A stretch of DNA of 16,334 nt from the NCBI GenBank assembly GCA_003643935.1, contig QMLJ01000001.1, forward strand, positions 1 through 16,334. The letters run 5' to 3'. Of the stretch, positions 6,976-15,268 are shown piece after piece. Within the stretch, counting starts at the first letter, position 1, and each line of letters begins with the position of its first letter. A model generated the notes under the pieces. It was not told the DNA's origin. It was given only the letters and a program-made list of their open reading frames with translations, and did no database searches. Made by a program: the position numbers and the translations under genes. Source of the DNA: Deltaproteobacteria bacterium. Lineage in GTDB: Bacteria; Desulfobacterota; Desulfomonilia; UBA1062.

Positions 6976-7682
6976 TGTACTTTGAAGAGGAATTGAAGGT
7001 AATAGATAGATGGAAATACCTGAGGCAGAGCCTGTTTAGGAATGAAGAACCTGAGGTAAGGCTTGTTGCGGTAACAAGACCTGTTCAAGACTACGAGGAC
7101 CAGAATGTGACGACCGAGACACTTCCGGCATTTACAGCTAGGCAGAGTCACGAATCAAAAGGAACCCATGCCGATGATCTCAGACTGAACAGAAAATTGA
7201 TTGAATGGGGACATGACACACCTCTGCAGGCCGTACAGTTTGTATACCAAGTGACAGGTATATCCAAATCACTTGCTGGCCAGTGGACAAGGCACAAGAT
7301 AGGCATAGGATGGACCTTTCGTTCGACCCGGTATGTGAAGGCATCATCAAACACTTTTGTATACCCGGCCCTTGAGTATATTGATTCCGAGGACACGGTG
7401 AGGGAAGTATACAGCGTTTATGAAGAGGAACATAGGCATGCACTGGAGGTATACAACAAGCTGCTGGCAAAGGGCGTCAACAACCAGGAACTCAGAAGGC
7501 TTATGCCGGTAGGCTGGTCTACATCTGCTTACGTGTATATAAATGCCAGGGCATTGAGGCATTTCTTCAAGTTGAGGCTTGCGTATGCGGCTGAGTGGGA
7601 AATAAGGAGGCTCGCCTACATCATGTTTAACAGGGTTATGGATGTGAGCCCATCACTCTTCGAGGATTTGGTAAAGAAATAA
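6975..7682 (+). CDS. thyX: ThyX-like flavin-dependent thymidylate synthase, divergent
   Basis: ThyX proteins make dTMP from dUMP using methylenetetrahydrofolate, FAD and NADPH. The 235-residue protein keeps the framework: AFTARQSHES early, GHDTPLQAVQFVYQVTGIS (Thermotoga: GHETPFEH), QWTRH, STRYV, the P-x-G-W segment, and NARALRHFFKLR followed by AEWEIRRLA near the end. The signature differs: instead of RHR-x7-S-x-R-Y it reads RHKIGIGWTFRSTRY (7290-7334), with Lys for the third Arg and one extra residue before Ser. Glu and His of the ETPFEH box are Gln and Ala. ATG 6975 overlaps the preceding TGA by one base; TTG 6972 is equally possible and adds one residue. GAGGAGAG at 6958-6965 is the ribosome site. 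By position with dCMP deaminase it is probably the cell's thymidylate synthase, unless it has shifted function. Confidence 0.82.
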   Translation: MYFEEELKVIDRWKYLRQSLFRNEEPEVRLVAVTRPVQDYEDQNVTTETLPAFTARQSHESKGTHADDLRLNRKLIEWGHDTPLQAVQFVYQVTGISKSLAGQWTRHKIGIGWTFRSTRYVKASSNTFVYPALEYIDSEDTVREVYSVYEEEHRHALEVYNKLLAKGVNNQELRRLMPVGWSTSAYVYINARALRHFFKLRLAYAAEWEIRRLAYIMFNRVMDVSPSLFEDLVKK

Positions 7683-7797
7683 CTTGTTGCTGGGTGGCCA
7701 TATATTAGGTGTAGAATTCCCAATGAAGGTTTCCAGTACATCAAAAACATTGATAGAATAGTAGATTAGTTATGACTCAAGATTGGGGGTAACAGAC

Positions 7798-8259
7798 GTG
7801 GAAAAGACTTTGGTACTCATAAAGCCTGATGCAATTGAAAGGGGAATGATAGGGAGAATTATATCCAGGTTTGAAGACAAGGGCTTGACCATAGTGGGAT
7901 TCAAGATGCTCTCCGCGCACGCAGCTCTGTTAGAGGAACATTATTCCCATTTGAAAGACAAGCCTTTTTTCCCTAGGATAAAGGAATTTATGACCACCAC
8001 CCCAATTATTGCAATGTGCGTGGCAGGGCTTGATGCCGTAGATGTGGTAAGGTCATTGTGCGGGGTGACCAATTCCAGGCAGGCGGCACCAGGTACTATA
8101 AGGGGAGACTGGGGCATGAGCATACAGTCGAACTTGGTCCACGCCTCTGACAGCAAGGAGACGGCCGAGGTCGAGATAGATAGATTCTTTGAGAAAGATG
8201 AGATCTTTGAGTACAAAAGGATGCTGGAAAATATAATATATGCACCGGATGAAAGATAG
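7798..8259 (+). CDS. ndk: Nucleoside diphosphate kinase
   Basis: Balances nucleoside triphosphate pools by passing the gamma phosphate of ATP to NDPs and dNDPs through a phospho-histidine. The 153 residues begin MEKTLVLIKPDAIERG, the usual start; TNSRQAAPGTIRGDWG (91-106) is the Kpn-loop/nucleotide region and NLVHASDS (112-119) holds the catalytic His115. Length is normal, with a short extra C-terminal tail. I chose GTG 7798 because it matches the family start and follows GGGGGT (7785-7790); the in-frame TTG at 7783 would use those same bases as coding. A 115-bp gap precedes it, with TAGAAT boxes at 7712 and 7754 but no good -35, so its promoter is unclear. It overlaps the methyltransferase gene by 20 bases. 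Confidence 0.95.
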   Translation: MEKTLVLIKPDAIERGMIGRIISRFEDKGLTIVGFKMLSAHAALLEEHYSHLKDKPFFPRIKEFMTTTPIIAMCVAGLDAVDVVRSLCGVTNSRQAAPGTIRGDWGMSIQSNLVHASDSKETAEVEIDRFFEKDEIFEYKRMLENIIYAPDER

Positions 8260-9010
8260 GATAGTCCCAGCCTCGGGGGAGACCCTAGATGCTCTTAGAT
8301 GCGGTTATTTGCATGTACTCCAGAAAAAAAATGGTTACAGGTTTTCTGTGGACGCCTACCTTATAGCTTCCTTTGTAGAAGAAGGAGCAGGTTCAAGCAT
8401 ACTGGAAATCGGTTCAGGCTCTGGTGTTATCTCTATCATGCTTGCAGGTGTAAAGGGGCTTATTGTAACCGGTGTTGAGGTGCAGCCAGAATTAGTCGAG
8501 ATGTCAAGGCGTTCTGTAGTGTTGAACAGGCTCGAAGATCGAGTAAAGATAGTAAACAGTGATATAAAAGAATTTAAGGGTAGCGGCTTTGATGCTGTTG
8601 TTACCAATCCCCCTTACAGGCCCGCAAAAACAGGCAGGATAAACCCGGACACGTCTAAGGCTATATCTCGTCACGAGATACTTGTTGACTTGAAGGCGTT
8701 ACTTTTGAAGGCAAATCAGGCCCTGAAGCCTGGCGGGCACTTTTACATAGTGTATCCGGCATGGAGGATGGTAGACCTTATATACGGCATGAGAGAAAGC
8801 AGGATAGAACCAAAGGTCATCAGGATGATACATCCTAATCCAAGGCAAAAGGCCGAGTTATGCCTTGTAAGGGGTGTTAAGGATGCGGGCGCAGAGGTGG
8901 TCTTTTACCCACCCTTCTTTATACATAATCTGAGATCTGGATACACCCGTGAGATGAAACAGGTATTCGAAAGGCTTAGCATGAGCAAAAAGACATTGAC
9001 CTTTGCCTGA
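8240..9010 (+). CDS. TrmN6-like adenine-N6 methyltransferase
   Basis: A class I SAM-dependent methyltransferase of 256 residues. The SAM loop is ILEIGSGSGVISI (54-66), the acidic residue after strand 2 is in VEVQPEL (79-85), and NPPY (123-126) is the catalytic motif of amino-methylating enzymes. With the N-terminal GYRFSVDAYLIASF box and the ISRHE segment this fits the YfiC/TrmN6 group, which in E. coli methylates A37 of tRNA-Val(UAC). RNA rather than DNA is the likely substrate, but specificity is not proven by sequence. ATG 8240 lies within the end of ndk; a second ATG at 8249 is possible and neither has a strong ribosome site, which suggests coupling to ndk translation. A tRNA-Val(UAC) with A37 is coded about 6 kb downstream. 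Confidence 0.85.
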   Translation: MHRMKDRIVPASGETLDALRCGYLHVLQKKNGYRFSVDAYLIASFVEEGAGSSILEIGSGSGVISIMLAGVKGLIVTGVEVQPELVEMSRRSVVLNRLEDRVKIVNSDIKEFKGSGFDAVVTNPPYRPAKTGRINPDTSKAISRHEILVDLKALLLKANQALKPGGHFYIVYPAWRMVDLIYGMRESRIEPKVIRMIHPNPRQKAELCLVRGVKDAGAEVVFYPPFFIHNLRSGYTREMKQVFERLSMSKKTLTFA

Positions 9011-9064
9011 AAAAAGGTAAAAGGTACAGGGTATAAGAGCCAAGGGCTTGTGAACCATGAAGTA

Positions 9065-9094
9065 CTGTCAGGGTGACGGCCCTTAGCGTATACA
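9065..9094 (+). promoter_or_regulatory. Possible promoter of the tig-clpP-clpX unit
   Basis: CTGTCA (9065-9070) and TATACA (9089-9094) are separated by 18 bases, each matching four of six consensus positions, within the 107-bp gap before trigger factor. The -35 box overlaps a small inverted repeat GTCA-GGG-TGAC (9067-9077). This is weak evidence, supported mainly by position. Confidence 0.3.
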
Positions 9095-9117
9095 TGAAAG
9101 GAAAGAGGTAGGAGCAA

Positions 9118-10473
9118 ATGAAGGTTGTGGTAAAAGACTTGGATGGTGCCAATACAGCTAAAGAGATGGAAGTTGTTGTTCCCAAGGAAGATGTGAACAA
9201 GATGGCTTCTGAAATCTATGATGATATTATAAAGACTGTGACCATAAAGGGATTCAGAAAGGGAAAGGCACCAAGGAATGTTATAAGGATGTATTACGGC
9301 GACTATGTTGTGAGTGAACTGTCCAAGCGTCTCGTATCAGAATATTTTGATAAGGCAATAAAAGAACAAGGGCTTCTCGTTGTATCAGCCCCTGAGTTTG
9401 CGAATGATTCGCCAAAGGAAGGTAAGGATTTTAAATTTACTGCTAAGTTCGATGTAAAGCCAGAGGTTAAGCTGGAGAAATACACCGGCTTTGACCTGAA
9501 GAAACCTAGTGCATATGTAAGCGATAATATGGTCGATGATGTGATAAAAAGACTTAGGGAAAACCTTGCAGAGATAAATGACGTTGAAGACAGGGAATAT
9601 ATGATAAATGAAGGTGACTTTGTTGCCGTTGACATAACGTGTAATGATTACCCGGGTCTGAATAGAGAGAACGTTACTGTGGAAGCGGGCAGTGACAAGG
9701 GTTTTATACCTGGCCTTGCAAGTGCCATAGTTGGCCTCAAGATAGGAGAGGCAAAAGACATTGAAGTTGTATTCCCTGATGATCACTTCATGGAAAACAT
9801 GAGAGGTGTTGAGACCAATATTGATGTTGTTATAAGATCCGTTAGGTCTAGAACCCTGCCTGAACTCAACGATGACTTTGCAAAGAGGGCAAGGGATGGA
9901 ATAGAGAGTATGGAAGAGCTTAAGTCTACCATTAGGTCGGAGCTAGAAGAAAGAATGGAGAATAACGCAAGGTCAGCCCTGGAAAAAGATGCGGGTGAAA
10001 AACTGATTGAGGCTAATCCGATTAATATTCCCGAATCCATGGTTAAGGTGCAGGCGGGCTTAATGATAAGAGGCCTTTCGCAGAGACTGATGAGCCAGGG
10101 CATAAAACTGGAGGATCTCTATCCGGATCCGGAGGCCTTCAAAGAAGACACCCTAAAGGAAGCAGAGCGCATCGTCAGGCAGTCTCTCATCATGGAAGCA
10201 ATTGCGGATGAAGTCGGAATCGAGGTCGAAGACGATGATTTAGACAAGGAAATCTCTTCCATGGCTCAGAGGTATAATGTTCCACCGGAAGAAGTGAGGA
10301 AGACACTTGAGGAAAGGGGTGGCATTGAGGACCTTAAGTTTAGTATAATTGAGAAAAAGGTTTTTGATTACATAATAGACAACTCAAACGTCGAAGAGAT
10401 AGATGAAGGATCAGAAAGCATGGAGGAAGGCAAGGATGACCCTAGTACCGATAGTGGTAGAACAGACGAATAG
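9118..10473 (+). CDS. tig: Trigger factor, ribosome-associated chaperone
   Basis: Binds at the ribosome exit tunnel, shields nascent chains and carries a peptidyl-prolyl isomerase domain. The 451 residues show all three parts: the N-terminal ribosome-binding domain with signature GFRKGKAP (45-52), an FKBP-like domain around 162-242 ([25 protein letters not shown], then [12 protein letters not shown]), and the long helical C-terminal domain containing [11 protein letters not shown]. It ends in an acidic low-complexity tail (about 424-451). Length is normal to slightly long. ATG 9118 is preceded by AGGAG three bases away and by AAGAGGT at a better distance, 9103-9109. The gene's last 38 bases overlap clpP, and the order tig-clpP-clpX-lon is the classical one. 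Confidence 0.97.
   Translation: MKVVVKDLDGANTAKEMEVVVPKEDVNKMASEIYDDIIKTVTIKGFRKGKAPRNVIRMYYGDYVVSELSKRLVSEYFDKAIKEQGLLVVSAPEFANDSPKEGKDFKFTAKFDVKPEVKLEKYTGFDLKKPSAYVSDNMVDDVIKRLRENLAEINDVEDREYMINEGDFVAVDITCNDYPGLNRENVTVEAGSDKGFIPGLASAIVGLKIGEAKDIEVVFPDDHFMENMRGVETNIDVVIRSVRSRTLPELNDDFAKRARDGIESMEELKSTIRSELEERMENNARSALEKDAGEKLIEANPINIPESMVKVQAGLMIRGLSQRLMSQGIKLEDLYPDPEAFKEDTLKEAERIVRQSLIMEAIADEVGIEVEDDDLDKEISSMAQRYNVPPEEVRKTLEERGGIEDLKFSIIEKKVFDYIIDNSNVEEIDEGSESMEEGKDDPSTDSGRTDE
10422..10430 (+). promoter_or_regulatory. Ribosome site of clpP inside tig
   Basis: GGAGGAAGG lies within the trigger factor tail codons, five bases before ATG 10436. It decides the clpP start against the longer in-frame reading from 10403, which would add eleven residues not found in ClpP. 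Confidence 0.75.
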
Positions 10474-11065
10474 AGGCGAGAGATCATATGATATATACTC
10501 AAGGTTGTTGAAGGACCGTATCATATTGCTTGGTGGAGAGATAAACGATGACATAGCAAATCTCCTTGTTGCCCAGTTGCTTTTCTTGGAGTCTGAAGAC
10601 CCGGAGAAGGATATATTCTTTTACATAAATTCTCCAGGAGGATCGGTTACATCAGGCATGGCGGTTTACGACACTATGCAGTATGTGAAGCCTAAGGTCA
10701 GCACGATATGCATTGGTCAGGCTGCATCCATGGCTGCTGTGTTGCTGGCCGCAGGAGAAGCGGGTATGAGATATGCCCTGCCGCATTCCAGAATATTGAT
10801 ACATCAGCCCCTTGGGGGTGTTCAGGGACAGGCAACCGATGTCGATATACAGGCCAAGGAAATACTTAGGCTGAAGGGTGAGATAAATAGAATATTTGCA
10901 TCTCATACAAATCAACCAGTGGAAAAGATAGAAAAGGATACTGAAAGGGATTTTTATATGACTGCAAAAGACGCACTTGAATATGGTATAATAGACAAGG
11001 TGATAACCAAGAGGGTTTTGAAGACAGAGACAGGAGAGGAGGGAGTACATGCCCAAGATTCATGA
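10436..11065 (+). CDS. clpP: ATP-dependent Clp protease proteolytic subunit
   Basis: Forms the double seven-membered barrel that degrades unfolded or tagged proteins fed by ClpX (or ClpA/ClpC). The 209-residue protein starts [20 protein letters not shown], the standard family start, and has the catalytic triad Ser98 in GQAASMAA, His123 in ILIHQP and Asp172 in ERDFYM, almost at the numbering used for E. coli. [10 protein letters not shown] (67-76) is the oxyanion strand. Start ATG 10436 is set by the family match and by a ribosome site inside tig. It overlaps tig by 38 bases and clpX by 17, so the three genes are surely co-transcribed. A propeptide is not evident beyond the first dozen residues. 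Confidence 0.97.
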   Translation: MTLVPIVVEQTNRGERSYDIYSRLLKDRIILLGGEINDDIANLLVAQLLFLESEDPEKDIFFYINSPGGSVTSGMAVYDTMQYVKPKVSTICIGQAASMAAVLLAAGEAGMRYALPHSRILIHQPLGGVQGQATDVDIQAKEILRLKGEINRIFASHTNQPVEKIEKDTERDFYMTAKDALEYGIIDKVITKRVLKTETGEEGVHAQDS

Positions 11066-12302
11066 TCATTACAGGCCTGGCTTGCGTTGCTCTTTCTGCG
11101 GTAAATTTCAGGAAGAGGTAAGAAAATTGATTGCAGGCCCTGACGTTTACATATGCGATGAATGCGTTGCCCTCTGCAACGAGATACTGGCCGAGGAGGA
11201 TGGTCAGTACAAGCAATTCAGCTCCTCTTCTAAGATACCAAAGCCTTCGGAGATAAAATCCATACTGGATGAATACGTAATAGGCCAGGAGTATGCAAAA
11301 AAGATATTATCCGTCGCAGTGTATAACCATTACAAGAGGATAGAATCAAACTCAGACCCAAGGAATGTCGAGATAAACAAGAGTAACATACTGCTTATTG
11401 GCCCGACCGGATGCGGCAAGACCCTTCTCGCTCAGACACTGGCAAAGATACTTGATGTGCCCTTTACTATTGCAGATGCAACGACGCTGACGGAGGCGGG
11501 CTATGTTGGCGAAGATGTTGAAAACATAATAGCAAACCTCCTTCAGAATGCAGATTACGATGTCGAGAGGACACAGAAAGGTATCGTTTACATAGACGAG
11601 ATAGATAAGATAGCGTCAAGGGGGGACAATCCATCCATAACAAGGGATGTATCTGGAGAAGGCGTACAGCAGGCCCTACTGAAGATGGTCGAGGGAACCG
11701 TTGCAGCCATACCGCCCAAGGGCGGTAGAAAACACCCTCATCAGGAATTTATCCAGGTTGATACAACAAACATTTTATTCATATGCGGAGGAGCGTTTGT
11801 AGGTCTGGACAAGATAATATCCAGGCGCCTGGATAAAAAGACCATTGGATTTGTTGCTGATATAAAGGGTAAGAGAGACGATGATATTGGAGAGATATTG
11901 AAGAAGGTACAGCCAGAGGATTTAATAAAATACGGTATGATACCAGAGTTCGTAGGTAGGTTACCTGTGGTGAGCACATTGCACGAACTTGATGAAGATG
12001 CACTTGTGACCATACTTACCCAGCCCAAGAATGCACTTGTAAAACAGTATCAGATACTCTTCAAGCTGGAGGGTGTGGAACTCAGTTTTACGGACGATGC
12101 CCTTAAGGCCGTGGCGGAAGAGGCAATGAGGAGAAAATCAGGAGCGCGGGGCCTCAGATCCATCATGGAAGGTGCAATGCTGGATATCATGTACGAGATA
12201 CCGGATATGGAAGGTGTTAAGGAGTGCATTGTGGGGCCTGACGTGATACTGGGCAACAATGCACCGATGATCGTATACGAAAGAAAGAAGAGCCAGGTAT
12301 AA
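11049..12302 (+). CDS. clpX: ATP-dependent Clp protease ATPase subunit ClpX
   Basis: Hexameric AAA+ unfoldase that recognises substrates and threads them into ClpP. In 417 residues: a zinc-binding N-domain with Cys14, Cys17, Cys36 and Cys39; Walker A GPTGCGKT (118-125); pore loop GYVG (151-154); Walker [10 protein letters not shown] (179-187); RKH loop (227-229); and the IGF tripeptide (266-268) that docks into ClpP, showing it is a true ClpP partner. Length is normal. ATG 11049 follows AGGAGGG (11037-11043) at five bases and lies within the end of clpP. A 26-bp gap with no visible promoter separates it from lon. Confidence 0.98.
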   Translation: MPKIHDHYRPGLRCSFCGKFQEEVRKLIAGPDVYICDECVALCNEILAEEDGQYKQFSSSSKIPKPSEIKSILDEYVIGQEYAKKILSVAVYNHYKRIESNSDPRNVEINKSNILLIGPTGCGKTLLAQTLAKILDVPFTIADATTLTEAGYVGEDVENIIANLLQNADYDVERTQKGIVYIDEIDKIASRGDNPSITRDVSGEGVQQALLKMVEGTVAAIPPKGGRKHPHQEFIQVDTTNILFICGGAFVGLDKIISRRLDKKTIGFVADIKGKRDDDIGEILKKVQPEDLIKYGMIPEFVGRLPVVSTLHELDEDALVTILTQPKNALVKQYQILFKLEGVELSFTDDALKAVAEEAMRRKSGARGLRSIMEGAMLDIMYEIPDMEGVKECIVGPDVILGNNAPMIVYERKKSQV

Positions 12303-12328
12303 TAAGATTACCAGAATAAGAAGATAGT

Positions 12329-14647
12329 ATGGCAGAGCATGTTGGTAAAAGCATCTTTCCATTGGTTTACCTGAAGGATATTGTTATCCTTCCACACACC
12401 GTGATTCCTCTGTTGGTAGAGAGGCAAGAGTCCATTATGGCGGTAGAGGCCGCCTATGAAGAATCATGTGACTTTGTAATTTGTTTGCAAAAGGAGCACT
12501 CGGTTACCAATCCAGGTCTTGGAGACCTGATGCGCACAGGTATACTGGCAAGTATCCTTGAGTTTGTTCGGCTTCCAGACGGCTCCATTAAGGTATTTAT
12601 AGAGGGAAAGTCGCGTGTTTACATAAAAGACTTGGTGCATGAGTCAGGGTTAGTCCATGCCGTAGTAGTCACAACAGAAGAAATGGTAGTGAACGAGGCC
12701 AGGGCAGAGGCCTTAAGACGTCTAGTTATTGATGCCTTCAAGGAATATGCAGATCTTAAAGCAGGGGATATAGAGAAAAAGGCAATAAACGAGATTAGCT
12801 CGGAAGAAGACCCTGGCAGGCTTGCAGATGTGGTGGCTACTTACCTTAATCTCAAGATAGGGGAGCAGCAGGACCTACTTGAAGAGAATGTGCCAGAAGA
12901 ACGCCTTGAGAGAATATACGAGTACATTGCCAGGGAGATAGAAATACTCAAGCTCGAAGTGCAGATAAAGGAGAAGATATCCGAACGCGTGGGGTCGTCC
13001 AGGAAGACCTTGCTGGGTGGCCAGTCAAATGCTATGCGTTCAGATGCATTAGACCGGTCTGCCTTCCAAGATGATATATCAGGGTTGGAGGAAAAACTTA
13101 GGGCAAAGGATATGCCGGAGGCGGCCCGAGAAAAGGCGTTGGAGGAATTGAGGAAGCTCAGGATGATGCCACCCATGAGTGCCGAGGCCACAGTTGTAAG
13201 AAACTATGTAGACTGGTTCATAACATTGCCATGGAACACCATGTCTCCAGAGGAGTACGACATATCAGAGGCAGAGAAAATCTTGAATGAAGATCATTAC
13301 GGTCTGGATAAGGTCAAGGAAAGAATATTGGAACACCTTGCCGTGAAACACCTCGTGGGACAGCTAAAGGGCCCGATTCTGTGTTTCGTAGGGCCGCCAG
13401 GTGTGGGCAAGACCTCCTTAGGCCAATCCATTGCGAGGGCAACAGGCAGGCGATTTGTAAGGGTGTCCTTGGGCGGGGTACGTGACGAGGCGGAGATTAA
13501 GGGACACAGGAGGACATATATAGGTGCACTCCCTGGTAAGATCATACAGGGAATAAAGCGTGCAGGCACATCAAACCCCGTTTTCCTCCTTGACGAGGTA
13601 GACAAGATGAGTGTTGATTTCAGAGGCGATCCTTCTGCTGCCCTGCTTGAGGTCCTGGACCCTGAACAGAACCATGCATTTAATGATCATTACCTTGACA
13701 TTGACTACGATATATCAAAGGTAATGTTCATAACTACTGCCAATAATATGCACGCGATACCTGATCCGCTAAAGGACAGGATGGAGATATTAAGGATAGA
13801 GGGATACACAGGCTTTGATAAGCTCATGATAGCAAAGCACTTTATCATTCCAAAACAGTTGAGGCTGAATGGTCTCGAGGGCAGGGAGGTATCCTTTACA
13901 CCAAAGGCCATTAATACCATAGTACATGAGTATACGAGGGAAGCAGGGGTCAGAAATCTGGAAAGGGAAATCTCTTCAATATGCAGGAAAATAGCGAGGG
14001 GCATAGTGAAGGGGATAGATGACAAGAAGGTAAGCATAGGCCCATCCAGGGTTCATAGCTTTCTTGGAGTTCCCAAGTACAGAAGGCCTTTAAGAGAAAA
14101 GAAAGACATAGTGGGCATGGTTAATGGCCTTGCTTGGACAGAAGCAGGAGGGGAGCTCCTGGTTGTAGAGGCAACAGTACTCCCTGGGAAGGGAAACCTT
14201 TTACTCACCGGCAAACTGGGTGAGGTGATGCAGGAATCTGCACAGGCCGCCATGAGTTACGTTCGTTCCAGAGCAAAGGAATTCGGGCTTGAACAAGATT
14301 TCTATGATAAGATCGACATACACATACATATCCCAGAGGGGGCAATACCAAAGGATGGTCCCTCTGCAGGCATTACAATGGCCACTTCTATTATCTCGGC
14401 ACTTACCAAGAGGTCAGCAAGGTCAGTTGTGGCCATGACAGGGGAACTAACGCTCAGTGGAAGGGTGTTGCCGATAGGCGGTCTCAAGGAAAAGCTGTTG
14501 GCTGCAAAAGAGGCCGGTATGGAACAAGTGCTCATACCTGTGGAGAACGAGAAAGACCTAAAGGAGACGCCCAAGGGTATAATTAGGGGCCTTGACGTAC
14601 GCTTGGTTGAACACATGGACGAGGTTGTGAAGTACGCGCTTAATTGA
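12329..14647 (+). CDS. lon: Lon protease (LonA)
   Basis: Single-chain hexameric AAA+ serine protease that degrades damaged and regulatory proteins in the cytoplasm. The 772 residues comprise a LON substrate-binding domain (about 8-205, beginning with [20 protein letters not shown]), a linker, AAA+ module with Walker A GPPGVGKT (355-362), Walker [10 protein letters not shown] (418-426) and [19 protein letters not shown] (382-400), and protease domain with Ser679 in KDGPSAG and Lys722 in GGLKEK, matching E. coli numbering. No membrane segment is present, so it is LonA, not LonB. One oddity: the linker segment that usually reads about REYYLxEQxKAIQ is [13 protein letters not shown] here (225-237). 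ATG 12329 has only a weak AGAAG-like ribosome site and sits 26 bp behind clpX. Confidence 0.97.
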   Translation: MAEHVGKSIFPLVYLKDIVILPHTVIPLLVERQESIMAVEAAYEESCDFVICLQKEHSVTNPGLGDLMRTGILASILEFVRLPDGSIKVFIEGKSRVYIKDLVHESGLVHAVVVTTEEMVVNEARAEALRRLVIDAFKEYADLKAGDIEKKAINEISSEEDPGRLADVVATYLNLKIGEQQDLLEENVPEERLERIYEYIAREIEILKLEVQIKEKISERVGSSRKTLLGGQSNAMRSDALDRSAFQDDISGLEEKLRAKDMPEAAREKALEELRKLRMMPPMSAEATVVRNYVDWFITLPWNTMSPEEYDISEAEKILNEDHYGLDKVKERILEHLAVKHLVGQLKGPILCFVGPPGVGKTSLGQSIARATGRRFVRVSLGGVRDEAEIKGHRRTYIGALPGKIIQGIKRAGTSNPVFLLDEVDKMSVDFRGDPSAALLEVLDPEQNHAFNDHYLDIDYDISKVMFITTANNMHAIPDPLKDRMEILRIEGYTGFDKLMIAKHFIIPKQLRLNGLEGREVSFTPKAINTIVHEYTREAGVRNLEREISSICRKIARGIVKGIDDKKVSIGPSRVHSFLGVPKYRRPLREKKDIVGMVNGLAWTEAGGELLVVEATVLPGKGNLLLTGKLGEVMQESAQAAMSYVRSRAKEFGLEQDFYDKIDIHIHIPEGAIPKDGPSAGITMATSIISALTKRSARSVVAMTGELTLSGRVLPIGGLKEKLLAAKEAGMEQVLIPVENEKDLKETPKGIIRGLDVRLVEHMDEVVKYALN

Positions 14648-14651
14648 TGTG

Positions 14652-14680
14652 TTGACAGTGAAAATAAATATTGTTAGGTT
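14652..14680 (+). promoter_or_regulatory. Possible promoter of the HU gene
   Basis: A perfect TTGACA (14652-14657) is followed, 17 bases on, by TAGGTT (14675-14680), which keeps the T, A and final T of the -10 consensus. It lies in the 80-bp gap after lon and would give a leader of about 40 bases before TTG 14728. A second pair (TTGAAA 14681 with TATAAA 14702) has a 15-base spacer and would start too close to the ribosome site. Confidence 0.45.
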
Positions 14681-14715
14681 TTGAAAGTCCTTTATGGCGA
14701 GTATAAATATATCTA

Positions 14716-14722
14716 GGGAGGT
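14716..14722 (+). promoter_or_regulatory. Ribosome site deciding the TTG start of the HU gene
   Basis: GGGAGGT five bases before TTG 14728. The ATG at 14723 is in another frame and meets TGA after two codons, so TTG is the only start that gives a complete HU protein. Confidence 0.75.
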
Positions 14723-14727
14723 ATGTT

Positions 14728-15003
14728 TTGACGAAGACAGAATTGATTTCAGTTGTTGCTAACAAGGCAGGTTTACCAAAGGCGGCTGCAGAAAAGGCGA
14801 TTAATGCAACCACGCAGGCAATTGTCGAGGCACTTTCTAGGGGTAATAAGGTGACCTTGGTTGGATTTGGAACCTTTGAGGTGGTTACGAGGGCATCCAG
14901 AAAAGGTGTTAACCCTAGGACAAGGGAACCTATCACCATAAAGGCGTCCAAGGCACCGAGATTCAAGGCCGGAAAGGTTTTAAAAGAAGCAGTAAACAAG
15001 TAA
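14728..15003 (+). CDS. hup: HU-family DNA-binding protein
   Basis: Small basic nucleoid protein that binds and bends DNA as a dimer. The 91 residues are a complete HU: helical body MTKTELISVVANKAGLPKAA, then the signature GFGTFEVVTRASRKGVNPRT and the DNA-binding arm with the conserved Asn-Pro (NPRTREPITI), ending KAPRFKAGKVLKEAVNK. The arm's RTREPITI is HU-like; IHF subunits usually differ here (NPKTGE) and are longer. The start is TTG behind GGGAGGT. It follows lon by 80 bp, as hupB does in many proteobacteria, and lies 19 bp ahead of tRNA-Val, so it may share a transcript with the tRNAs. All six arginines use AGG or AGA. Confidence 0.95.
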   Translation: MTKTELISVVANKAGLPKAAAEKAINATTQAIVEALSRGNKVTLVGFGTFEVVTRASRKGVNPRTREPITIKASKAPRFKAGKVLKEAVNK

Positions 15004-15022
15004 GTAGGGGTATTAATGAATC

Positions 15023-15097
15023 AGGCGGGTAGCTCAGTGGGAGAGCACCGGCCTTACAAGCCGGGGGTCACAGGTTCAAATCCTGTTCCGCCTACCA
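15023..15097 (+). tRNA. tRNA-Val, anticodon UAC
   Basis: Complete cloverleaf of 75 bases with CCA coded (15095-15097). Acceptor AGGCGGG (15023-15029) pairs with TCCGCCT (15087-15093), the last pair being G-U. The anticodon stem CCGGC/GCCGG encloses loop CTTACAA with anticodon TAC at 15055-15057. The T stem ACAGG/CCTGT encloses TTCAAAT, and the D arm contains AGCTCAGTGGGAGAGC. The base after the anticodon is A37. It reads GUA, plus other valine codons if U34 is modified. Confidence 0.97.
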
Positions 15098-15110
15098 TGT
15101 GAATTTCCGC

Positions 15111-15188
15111 GGGGGCGTAGTTAAGTTTGGTTATAACGCCGGCCTGTCACGCCGGAGGTCGCGAGTTCGAGTCTCGTCGCTCCCGCCA
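15111..15188 (+). tRNA. tRNA-Asp, anticodon GUC
   Basis: Complete cloverleaf of 78 bases, 13 bases after tRNA-Val, with CCA coded (15186-15188). Acceptor GGGGGCG (15111-15117) pairs with CGCTCCC (15178-15184) with one G-U pair; discriminator G is normal for tRNA-Asp. The anticodon stem CCGGC/GCCGG encloses CTGTCAC with GTC at 15146-15148. The T stem GCGAG/CTCGT encloses TTCGAGT. The D loop (around TTAAGTTTGGTTA) is slightly long, with the GG pair present. It reads GAC and GAU. Confidence 0.97.
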
Positions 15189-15268
15189 GAGCTTTTCATA
15201 GAACAAAATCTAGTTTCTCAGTAGATTCTTTCTAGTCGGGTAGGGGATCCGCACCCTATGTTTGTTAG

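Noticed and set aside
7783..7797. TTG 7783 as ndk start
   Set aside because: It would translate the ribosome site GGGGGT; GTG 7798 gives the standard Ndk amino terminus.
10403..10435. Longer clpP reading from 10403
   Set aside because: The extra residues do not match ClpP, and a good ribosome site precedes ATG 10436.
12841..13191. Long Ser-rich open frames on the - strand (here and at 90-590, 9303-9635, 13705-14037)
   Set aside because: All are antisense to strongly supported genes and have the composition expected of shadow frames.
14723..14731. ATG before the HU gene
   Set aside because: It is out of frame and stops after two codons (ATG TTT TGA); TTG 14728 gives complete HU.
15023..15188. 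tRNA 3' ends as phage or island attachment sites
   Set aside because: No integrase, no direct repeat of the tRNA ends downstream, and the flanking gene has the same codon style as the rest.
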